From an uncultured Eubacteriales bacterium (GTDB taxonomy: Bacteria; Bacillota; Clostridia; Oscillospirales; Oscillospiraceae): a DNA stretch of 11,599 nt. Under the pieces are notes generated by a model, which did no database searches, was not told the origin of the DNA, and was given only the letters and a program-made list of their open reading frames with translations. This document shows, piece after piece, positions 6,281 to 11,599 of the stretch; positions within the stretch are counted from its first letter, which is position 1; the number at the start of each line of letters is the position of its first letter. The DNA is taken from positions 1-11,599 of the forward strand of contig URAL01000048.1 in NCBI GenBank assembly GCA_900545805.1, written 5' to 3'. A program made the position numbers and the translations under genes.

Positions 6281-8008
6281 TTACTGTGCGGCCTTTGCCT
6301 GTGCCTGCTTTTTCAGAGTCTTGATGCCCTCGATAACGAGGTCAATGGCAAGGATGATGAGCAGGACGGCGATGACTGCGCGGACGACAGCCCAGGTCGT
6401 GTCGGTGCCTGCGGAGATGAGGCCGATCTGAGCCTTGATGGTGAAGACCAGCGAGGTCAGAGTTACGATCAGCATGAAGCCGAACGGGAAGTAGAACATC
6501 TTGTTGTCTCTGCCGACCTTGCCGAGCCATGCGGCGACTGCGAGCAGACCGAGAGCGGCCAGCAGCTGGTTTGCAGCTCCGAACAGAGCCCAGATCTTTG
6601 CATAGCCGGTCATACCGAGTGCAACGCCGAGAACTACGGTGATCAATGTAGCGACGTAGGGGTTAACGAGAACCTTGCGTGCGCCGGTCAGAGTCTTGAT
6701 ATCCTCGCCGGGCTTGACCCAGAATTCCTGGAACATGTAGCGGGCAAGACGGGTAGCGGTGTCAAGAGAGGTAAGGCAGAATGCGGAAACTGCCAGGATG
6801 AGCAGGGAGTAGGTGACGCTCTGCGCACCCGCGCCGAAGAGCTGGCCGAGCATTGCGGAAAGGCCGCCTGCGAAAACTGCGGTCGGAACGACGGTGGTGC
6901 CGGCGGCGTAATCCTTCCAGATGTACGCAACTGCGCACAGAGAGATGATAGCCAGAGCCGACTCGATGAGCATGCCGCCGTATGCAATGGGGCGTGCGTC
7001 GCGCTCGTTGTTGAGCTGCTTTGCGGTCGTGCCGGAACCAACGAGGGAGTGGAAGCCTGAGATGGCGCCGCAGGCGATGGTAACGAACAGTGCCGGGAAC
7101 AGGTATCCCAGAGAGGTACCGGTCGGGGCGAGCGTATCGGTAAAGCCTGTGAATGCGGGCATTGCGTCGATGCTGGGATGGCAGCCGATGATGCCGATAA
7201 CGGCGAGGATCATCATGCCGTAGAGCAGGAAGGAGCTCAGGTAGTCACGCGGCTGCAGCAGGATCCAGACAGGCGTTACGGATGCCACGAGGATGTAAAC
7301 GCCGCAGATGATCATCCAGGTCTCGTAATTGAGGTAGATCGGGTGCCAGTTAAGGCCGATGTACATTGCAACGGCGATAAGAGCAACACCGATAATGGTG
7401 GAAACACCGAGAGGTGCGTTTCTTCTGTAGACGAAGAAGCCGAACAGGATAGCCAGAACGATGAAGAAGATGGAGATCATCGCTGTGCTGGCGTTTGCGG
7501 CGCTCGCCGCGTAGTCGACAGCTCCGCTTTCAAGGTAGGTCGCCTTGAAGGTGTTTGCAACGATCGAGCCGAATGCGGCGACGACGAGCAGAAGGGTCAG
7601 GTAAGCAAAGATAATGAACAGACGCTTTGCCTTCAGACCGATGCTGTCTTCAATAACCGTGCCGATGGACTTGCCCTTATTGCGGACAGAGGCGAACAGT
7701 GCGCCGAAGTCGTGCACACCGCCGAAGAAGATACCGCCGATGAGCACCCACAGTGCAACGGGAACCCAGCCGAAAACTGCGGCCTGGATAGGTCCGTTTA
7801 TCGGGCCTGCGCCGGCGATGGAGGAGAAGTGGTGTCCCATAAGGACAGGCGCTTTTGCAGGGACATAGTCCATGCCGTCTTCCATAGTGTGAGCGGGGGT
7901 GGGCTTGCTGGGGTCTACTCCCCATTTTTTGGACAGCCATCTGCCGTAGAAGATGTAACCAACGACGAGGATGGCGATGCTGATGATAAGTAATACAGCA
8001 GCATTCAT
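6281..8008 (-). CDS. cstA: CstA-family carbon starvation protein / pyruvate or peptide transporter
   Basis: A 575-residue, strongly hydrophobic inner-membrane protein. It has an N-terminal membrane segment (about 3-21), the family hallmark GHHFSSIAGAGPINGP at 58-73, then VFGW...GGVHDFGALFASVRNKG and a second conserved block, GFHSLVGSGTTAKQLNNE, near 315-335. The rest is a succession of about 14-16 membrane helices ending in a short lysine-rich tail. CstA relatives in enterobacteria (CstA, BtsT) import pyruvate, and some have been linked to peptide uptake. Which substrate applies here cannot be read from the sequence. The start at 8008 follows AAGGGAG, with a rather long gap of about 12 bases. 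That ribosome binding site overlaps the stop codon of the small upstream gene (TGAAGGGAG), so translation of the two is probably linked. It ends at a strong terminator. Confidence 0.95.
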   Translation of the reverse strand: MNAAVLLIISIAILVVGYIFYGRWLSKKWGVDPSKPTPAHTMEDGMDYVPAKAPVLMGHHFSSIAGAGPINGPIQAAVFGWVPVALWVLIGGIFFGGVHDFGALFASVRNKGKSIGTVIEDSIGLKAKRLFIIFAYLTLLLVVAAFGSIVANTFKATYLESGAVDYAASAANASTAMISIFFIVLAILFGFFVYRRNAPLGVSTIIGVALIAVAMYIGLNWHPIYLNYETWMIICGVYILVASVTPVWILLQPRDYLSSFLLYGMMILAVIGIIGCHPSIDAMPAFTGFTDTLAPTGTSLGYLFPALFVTIACGAISGFHSLVGSGTTAKQLNNERDARPIAYGGMLIESALAIISLCAVAYIWKDYAAGTTVVPTAVFAGGLSAMLGQLFGAGAQSVTYSLLILAVSAFCLTSLDTATRLARYMFQEFWVKPGEDIKTLTGARKVLVNPYVATLITVVLGVALGMTGYAKIWALFGAANQLLAALGLLAVAAWLGKVGRDNKMFYFPFGFMLIVTLTSLVFTIKAQIGLISAGTDTTWAVVRAVIAVLLIILAIDLVIEGIKTLKKQAQAKAAQ

Positions 8009-8026
8009 AATTTTGGTTCTCTCCCT

Positions 8027-8542
8027 TCAAAAATTGTGTTTTTTTTTCAGCAGCGTTTTTTTCAAAAGCTGTGCTGTACTTCTTCCACTGCCGTTTGCGG
8101 CAGTTTTTCCCGTCTGAAGCTCTATAAGTCCGGTGTGGAAATCCATCCAGCCGTAGTAAGCCAAGCGGAAGCTCTTATATATCCTTGTCCTCTTTAACGC
8201 ACGAACGGCGTCGGGATCGCAGGTATCGCAGATAAACAGCGCCGTTATGTACGAGCACATATGACCGGGCTTCGGCTCGATGCGGCTCATGCCGTCCTTG
8301 TGGGCATAGTCGCGGCACTTTATAAATATATCCTTTGTCAAATGGGGGACGCTGAAGATGTAGACATATTCGTTGCTGTCGGCCTCCCAAAGCTTAGCGG
8401 CCTTTACGAGAATGTATTTCTCCGAGTGGACGTACAGAAATGCCGTTGCGGCCAAAAGATCCTCGTTTTCTTCAAAACGCTCGACGTCAAAGTAAACGGA
8501 GTAGCTTTTGCAAAGCTTGTCGATAGCTTCGATTCTTGTCAT
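8027..8542 (-). CDS. Uncharacterised small soluble protein encoded directly upstream of cstA
   Basis: A 171-residue product with no signal peptide or membrane segment. I do not recognise a named family with confidence. Visible pattern: an acidic/aromatic N-terminal part (YFDVERFEENEDLL), a beta-rich stretch (EKYILVKAAKLWEADSNEYVYIF), then YITALFICDTCDPDAVRALKRTRIYKSF with a Cys-x2-Cys-like pair, a conserved-looking YYGWMDFHTGLIELQTGK, and a lysine-rich tail ending KKTLLKKKHNF. I chose ATG 8542, behind AAAGGGTGAG; an upstream in-frame ATG at 8563 has no ribosome binding site. It is the first gene after the promoter at 8612-8640, and its stop codon overlaps the cstA ribosome binding site with 18 bases between the two reading frames. 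A role in cstA expression or function is inferred from position only. Confidence 0.85.
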   Translation of the reverse strand: MTRIEAIDKLCKSYSVYFDVERFEENEDLLAATAFLYVHSEKYILVKAAKLWEADSNEYVYIFSVPHLTKDIFIKCRDYAHKDGMSRIEPKPGHMCSYITALFICDTCDPDAVRALKRTRIYKSFRLAYYGWMDFHTGLIELQTGKTAANGSGRSTAQLLKKTLLKKKHNF

Positions 8543-8611
8543 CGTCTCACCCTTTCGGAGCATGTGTTAATAAAGAATTAAAATTGTTAATTAATATTCA
8601 AACGTGCTAAC

Positions 8612-8640
8612 AGTATATACCTTGACTCTGTGAAAATCAA
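8612..8640 (-). promoter_or_regulatory. Sigma-A-type promoter of the small protein-cstA unit
   Basis: On the minus strand, TTGATT (8635-8640) and TATACT (8612-8617) are separated by exactly 17 bases. The expected start of transcription is near 8605, giving a leader of about 60 AT-rich bases before ATG 8542. Confidence 0.75.
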
Positions 8641-8654
8641 GTGCTTTTTCGTCA

Positions 8655-8670
8655 TTTTTAGCATTAAAAA
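8655..8670. repeat. Short AT-rich inverted repeat in the divergent intergenic region
   Basis: TTTTTA-GCAT-TAAAAA is a perfect 6-base inverted repeat lying 14 bases upstream of the -35 box of the cstA-unit promoter. It could be an operator or an UP-like AT element, but such repeats also arise by chance in AT-rich spacers. Confidence 0.3.
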
Positions 8671-8704
8671 TTGTCATGTTACACAAAGGACAGTAAAGAA
8701 AATA

Positions 8705-8733
8705 TTAAGCTTAACGATTTATACATATATAAA
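8705..8733 (+). promoter_or_regulatory. Weak candidate promoter for the rRNA methyltransferase gene
   Basis: TTAAGC (8705-8710) and TATAAA (8728-8733) are 17 bases apart, about 85 bases before the chosen start codon. The -10 is good and the -35 poor. Another pair starts with TTGTCA at 8671-8676 but its -10 (TAAAGA) is weaker. Some promoter must lie in this divergent spacer, because the neighbouring gene points away. Confidence 0.35.
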
Positions 8734-8816
8734 ATAATAAATGCTTCTTTACAAGTGCAGAACAATGAAGTATCATGAAAAACGACGAAATTTTGAAAAT
8801 TCACGGAGAAACTTAC

Positions 8817-9932
8817 ATGGAGAATTTTAAGCTTTGCGTACCCTGTCTGCTCGGTCTCGAGGGGCCTATAGCGGACGAGCTGCGCCGTATGAGGATGCAG
8901 GACGTTCAGAACGAAAACGGCAGAGTTTATTTCACGGGCGGCGCAAGGGAGATAGCAAGGGCAAACATAAATCTGCGCATCGGCGAAAGGGTTCTGCTCG
9001 AGCTCGGCAGATTTAGAGCCGAAACCTTCGACGAGCTTTTTGAGCATACTAAAGCGCTGCCCTGGGAAATGCTCATCCCGAAGGATGCGGCATTCCCCGT
9101 AAAGGGCTACAGCCTCAATTCAAAGCTCTTTTCAGTATCCGACTGTCAGAAGATCATAAAGAAAGCGATAGTTGAGCGCCTCAAGAGCGTGTACGGCATC
9201 GAGTGGTTTTCCGAAACGGCGGAGACTTACCAGATACAGTTTTCCATAATGAAGGACGTTGCGTCGCTGTGCATCGACACCTCCGGGAGCGGACTGCACA
9301 AGCGCGGCTACCGTCCGGCGCATAACGCGGCTCCGCTCAAGGAAACGATGGCCGCAGCCATGGTAAGCATTTCACGCTATCGCGGCAGGGAGGACTTCTG
9401 CGATCCCTTCTGCGGCAGCGGAACCATACCCATCGAGGCAGCGCTTATCGCCAAAAATCGCGCTCCCGGCCTGAACCGCGATTTTTCGGCCATGCAATGG
9501 CGAAGCCTCGACCGCTCAGTCTGGCAGCTTGAGCGCGAGGAGGCCGCGTCGCACGAGTTTAACGGCAGCTATAATATAATCGGTGCGGATATCGACCCGG
9601 CCGCGCTGGATATAGCGCGCGAGAACGCCGAGCGCGCCGGAGTTTCGGATATCATCCGTTTTGAAAGGGCCGACGCGACTAAGTTTGACCGCGTCACCGA
9701 AAACGGCATAATCGTCACCAATCCGCCCTACGGAGAGCGCATCATGGAAAAGCAGGAGGCCGAGCAGCTCTACAGGCTCTTCGGCGAGGCGTGGCGCGCA
9801 ACGGAAAACTGGAAGCTGTATCTGCTTTCCTCTCATACGGAATTTGAGCGCACCTTCGGTAAAGCCGCCGATAAAAAACGCAAGCTCTATAACGGAATGA
9901 TCAAATGCGATCTGTTCATGTACCTTAAATAA
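8817..9932 (+). CDS. rlmL: THUMP-domain class I SAM-dependent 23S rRNA (guanine-N2) methyltransferase, RlmL/YpsC type
   Basis: The 371-residue product should methylate a guanine of 23S rRNA (by homology to the RlmL N2-G2445 activity) using S-adenosylmethionine. The N-terminal ferredoxin-like/THUMP region (about 1-155) includes CLLGLEGPIADEL, NENGRVYF and TFDELFEHTKALPWE. Next come the family blocks SDCQKIIKKAIVERL (108-122), DTSGSGLHKRGYR (154-166) and AAPLKETMAAAM (171-182). The Rossmann methyltransferase domain has DPFCGSGT (196-203), ADIDPAALDIARENA (257-271) and the catalytic NPPYGER (302-308), ending in a KKRKLYNGMIKCD block. Length matches B. subtilis YpsC. It lacks the second, RlmK-type domain of the E. 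coli fusion protein. I chose ATG 8817, behind GGAGA, because its MENFKLCVPCLLGLE start aligns with family starts; an ATG at 8775 would add 14 residues and has no ribosome binding site. Confidence 0.94.
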   Translation: MENFKLCVPCLLGLEGPIADELRRMRMQDVQNENGRVYFTGGAREIARANINLRIGERVLLELGRFRAETFDELFEHTKALPWEMLIPKDAAFPVKGYSLNSKLFSVSDCQKIIKKAIVERLKSVYGIEWFSETAETYQIQFSIMKDVASLCIDTSGSGLHKRGYRPAHNAAPLKETMAAAMVSISRYRGREDFCDPFCGSGTIPIEAALIAKNRAPGLNRDFSAMQWRSLDRSVWQLEREEAASHEFNGSYNIIGADIDPAALDIARENAERAGVSDIIRFERADATKFDRVTENGIIVTNPPYGERIMEKQEAEQLYRLFGEAWRATENWKLYLLSSHTEFERTFGKAADKKRKLYNGMIKCDLFMYLK

Positions 9933-9974
9933 AATTCGCAAATAAAAATATATAAAAAATTTTGCGAATTTTTT
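9931..9974 (+). terminator. Intrinsic terminator after the rRNA methyltransferase gene
   Basis: AAAATTCGCAAA (9931-9942) pairs with TTTGCGAATTTT (9961-9972) across an 18-base A-rich loop, and the stem runs into a T tract (9969-9974). The stem begins inside the stop codon. It is AT-rich with a large loop, so it is weaker than the cstA terminator, but the position and T run support termination before the groESL promoter. Confidence 0.7.
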
Positions 9975-9985
9975 GCTTCAGGGGC

Positions 9986-10016
9986 TTGAAATTTAAAAAA
10001 TATGTGCTATTATAAT
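9986..10016 (+). promoter_or_regulatory. Promoter of the groESL operon
   Basis: TTGAAA (9986-9991) serves as -35. Downstream is either an extended -10, TGCTATTAT (10005-10013, 16-base spacer), or TATAAT (10011-10016, 19-base spacer). Either start of transcription falls at or just before the CIRCE operator, the classic layout for HrcA repression. Confidence 0.75.
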
Positions 10017-10018
10017 AA

Positions 10019-10055
10019 CCGAGTTAGCACTCAGGGTAAAAGAGTGCTAACTCGG
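10019..10055 (+). promoter_or_regulatory. CIRCE operator (HrcA binding site) with extended arms
   Basis: TTAGCACTC (10024-10032), 9 bases, then GAGTGCTAA (10042-10050) is an exact match to the CIRCE consensus, the binding site of the heat-shock repressor HrcA. The palindrome continues for five more perfect pairs, CCGAG (10019-10023) with CTCGG (10051-10055), making 14-base arms. Being in the transcribed leader, it can also fold as an RNA hairpin. hrcA itself is not in the window. Confidence 0.97.
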
Positions 10056-10097
10056 TCGAATTTTTTATTTGTATATTATTAATTGGAGGTATATATG

Positions 10098-10382
10098 ATG
10101 AAACTCAAGCCTTTGGCAGACAGAGTAGTGCTTATGCAGTCCAAAGCCGAGGAAAAGACCCAGAGCGGAATCTTTCTTGCGGCGTCTGCACAGGAAAAGC
10201 CCGAGATATATGAGGTCGTTGAGGTAGGCCCCGGCGGCATTGTTGACGGCAATGAGGTCAAGATGGAAGTCAAGGTCGGCGAAAAGGTTCTCGTCGGCAA
10301 GTACAGCGGCAGCAAGATAAAGCTCGATGAGCAGGAATACACAATTGTCCGTCAGAGCGACATTCTCGCTATCGTAGAATAA
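10098..10382 (+). CDS. groES: Co-chaperonin GroES (Cpn10, HSP10)
   Basis: The 94-residue product is the usual GroES length. It forms the heptameric lid of the GroEL folding chamber in the cytoplasm. It begins with KLKPLADRVVL, has the mobile loop at about 17-32 with the GroEL-contacting tripeptide I25-F26-L27, then EVVEVGPGG, VKVGEKVLVGKYSG and an end in YTIVRQSDILAIVE. The mobile-loop tripeptide is usually IVL; here it is IFL. The start is ATG 10098, 8 bases after GGAGG; the adjacent ATG 10095 would add one methionine, and a TTG at 10083 overlaps the ribosome binding site. It is the first gene behind the CIRCE-controlled promoter, and groEL follows after 15 bases. Confidence 0.98.
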   Translation: MKLKPLADRVVLMQSKAEEKTQSGIFLAASAQEKPEIYEVVEVGPGGIVDGNEVKMEVKVGEKVLVGKYSGSKIKLDEQEYTIVRQSDILAIVE

Positions 10383-10397
10383 GGAGGCGCTTATATC

Positions 10398-11599
10398 ATG
10401 GCAAAACAGATAATTTTCGGCGAAGAGGCGCGCAAGGCTGTAGAGCGCGGCGTGAATCAGCTTGCAGATACGGTAAAGATCACCCTCGGCCCCAAGGGCC
10501 GCAATGTTGTGCTCGATAAGAAATTCGGTGCACCGCTGATCACAAACGACGGCGTTACCATCGCAAAGGAGATAGAGCTGGAGGATCCGTTCGAGAACAT
10601 GGGCGCACAGCTTATTAAGGAGGTCTCCACCAAAACAAACGACGTGGCCGGCGACGGCACCACCAGTGCGACCGTTCTTGCTCAGGCAATGATAAACGAG
10701 GGCCTTAAAAACCTCGCGGCCGGCGCAAACCCCATGACCATGAAGCGCGGCATGAAGAAGGCGACCGAGGCCGCCGTTGACGCTATCCATGCAAACTCAC
10801 AGCCCGTATCCGGCAGCGGAGATATCGCCCGTGTCGGCGCGATCTCCAGCGGCGACGAAGTTATCGGCACCCTTATCTCCGAGGCAATGGAGAAGGTCTC
10901 CCAGAACGGTGTTATCACCATCGAGGAATCCAAGACCGCAGAAACCTACAGTGAGGTCGTTGAAGGTATGCAGTTTGACCGCGGCTACCTCAGCCCCTAC
11001 ATGGCAACCGATACAGAGAAGATGGAGGCTGTCCTTGAGGACGCTCTCATCCTCATCACCGATAAAAAGGTCACCAACATTCAGGAGATCCTGCCCCTGC
11101 TTGAGCAGATTGTAAAGGCAGGCAGAAAGCTCCTCATCATCGCAGAGGATGTAGAGGGCGAAGCTCTCGCTACCATCATCCTCAATAAGCTGCGCGGCAC
11201 ATTCACCTGCGTATGCGTCAAGGCTCCCGGCTTCGGCGACAGACGTAAGGAAATGCTCCAGGATATCGCAGTCCTCACCGGCGGCCAGGTCATATCCTCC
11301 GACCTCGGCATGGAGCTCAAGGATGCTCAGCTCGATATGCTCGGCCAGGCACGCCAGGTCAAGGTCACCAAGGAAAACACCGTCATCGTCGACGGTGCGG
11401 GCGAATCGGCCGATATCAAGGCTCGTATCGCTCAGATAAACGCGCAGATCGAGACTACCACCTCCGAGTATGACAAGGAAAAGCTCCAGGAGCGCCTTGC
11501 AAAGCTCTCGGGCGGCGTTGCCGTCATCAAGGTCGGCGCTGCAACCGAGACCGAGATGAAGGAAAAGAAGCTGCGCATCGAGGACGCGCTCAACGCGAC
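10398..11599 (+). CDS. groEL: Chaperonin GroEL (Cpn60, HSP60); 3' end beyond the window
   Basis: The first 400 residues of about 545 are present. GroEL is the double-ring ATPase that folds proteins together with GroES. The equatorial domain shows the ATP-binding signatures TLGPKGRNVVLD (29-40), NDGVTIAKEIELEDPFENMGAQ (from 50) and AGDGTTSATVLAQA (from 84, with D86). The apical domain includes QFDRGYLSPYM, LIIAEDVEGEALATIILNKLRG and VKAPGFGDRRKEMLQDIA. The intermediate domain returns with LAKLSGGVAVIKVGA, and the catalytic aspartate (D398 in E. coli) matches D396 in RIEDALNA at the window edge. The frame is intact with no unusual substitutions in these motifs. AGGAGG (10382-10387) overlaps the groES stop codon by one base, so translation of the two genes is likely coupled. 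HrcA/CIRCE control is shared with groES. Confidence 0.98.
   Translation, partial: MAKQIIFGEEARKAVERGVNQLADTVKITLGPKGRNVVLDKKFGAPLITNDGVTIAKEIELEDPFENMGAQLIKEVSTKTNDVAGDGTTSATVLAQAMINEGLKNLAAGANPMTMKRGMKKATEAAVDAIHANSQPVSGSGDIARVGAISSGDEVIGTLISEAMEKVSQNGVITIEESKTAETYSEVVEGMQFDRGYLSPYMATDTEKMEAVLEDALILITDKKVTNIQEILPLLEQIVKAGRKLLIIAEDVEGEALATIILNKLRGTFTCVCVKAPGFGDRRKEMLQDIAVLTGGQVISSDLGMELKDAQLDMLGQARQVKVTKENTVIVDGAGESADIKARIAQINAQIETTTSEYDKEKLQERLAKLSGGVAVIKVGAATETEMKEKKLRIEDALNA

Noticed and set aside
7178..7993. A 271-codon open frame on the plus strand opposite cstA
   Set aside because: It lies entirely antisense to a clear CstA gene, has no ribosome binding site, and its low-complexity Asp/Glu/His-rich translation is typical of a reversed membrane-protein gene.
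8604..8611. GTGCTAAC resembling half of a CIRCE element in the cstA-unit leader
   Set aside because: The matching TTAGCAC arm at the required 9-base spacing is absent, so HrcA control of this unit is not supported.
8789..8801. AATTTT-G-AAAATT palindrome resembling a CodY box ahead of the methyltransferase gene
   Set aside because: The CodY consensus is 15 bases with C-W-G at the centre. This one is two bases short and lies in AT-rich sequence where such palindromes are common.
8543..8816. Possible catabolite repression (cre) site near the cstA promoter
   Set aside because: I looked for TGWAANCGNTNWCA-like sequences on both strands of this spacer and found none close enough to call.
10065..10790. 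A 241-codon open frame on the minus strand opposite groES and groEL
   Set aside because: It is antisense to two unmistakable chaperonin genes and the groES leader, with no recognisable domain. Shadow of strong codon bias.

Overview
The window looks like a chromosomal segment of a Gram-positive Bacillota of class Clostridia, probably an Oscillospiraceae/Ruminococcaceae-type gut anaerobe. This is inferred from GC-rich genes separated by AT-rich spacers, strong AGGAGG-type ribosome binding sites, a perfect CIRCE operator ahead of groESL, an OmpR-family regulator/kinase pair beside an HtrA protease, and a clostridial-style RlmL/YpsC methyltransferase. No mobile elements, tRNAs, rRNAs or CRISPR arrays are visible. 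No stretch longer than 300 bases lacks a gene; the largest gap is the divergent promoter region at 8543-8816.

Left arm, minus strand (1-8542). Reading in the direction of transcription, a promoter near 8612-8640 drives a small unrecognised protein (8542-8027) and a CstA-family transporter (8008-6281). This unit ends at a strong intrinsic terminator (6211-6239). A second unit starts near 6150: response regulator (6097-5411), sensor histidine kinase (5395-3938) and membrane-anchored HtrA-like serine protease (3911-2643), packed with gaps of 15 and 26 bases. After a 70-base spacer holding a hairpin comes a very large gene (2572 to beyond base 1). Its product joins a degenerate KaiC/RecA-like N-terminal region, a PPDK/PEP-synthase-type ATP-grasp domain and a C-terminal GPGRWG domain. 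The phosphohistidine domain that true PEP synthases need is not seen in the 857 residues visible.

Right arm, plus strand (8817-11599). A THUMP-domain 23S rRNA guanine methyltransferase (8817-9932) ends in an AT-rich terminator. Next is the heat-shock operon: a promoter, a CIRCE operator with extended arms, groES (10098-10382) and the first 400 codons of groEL (10398 to beyond the right edge).

Working together: the regulator, kinase and HtrA form a plausible envelope-stress module in the style of CssRS-HtrA or WalRK-HtrC. groESL is the HrcA-controlled cytoplasmic stress unit. The CstA unit probably imports pyruvate or peptides. The large ATP-grasp protein is the least understood gene here. 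Several starts were set by ribosome binding sites rather than by the longest open frame (htrA, the regulator, the small protein, the methyltransferase and groES).
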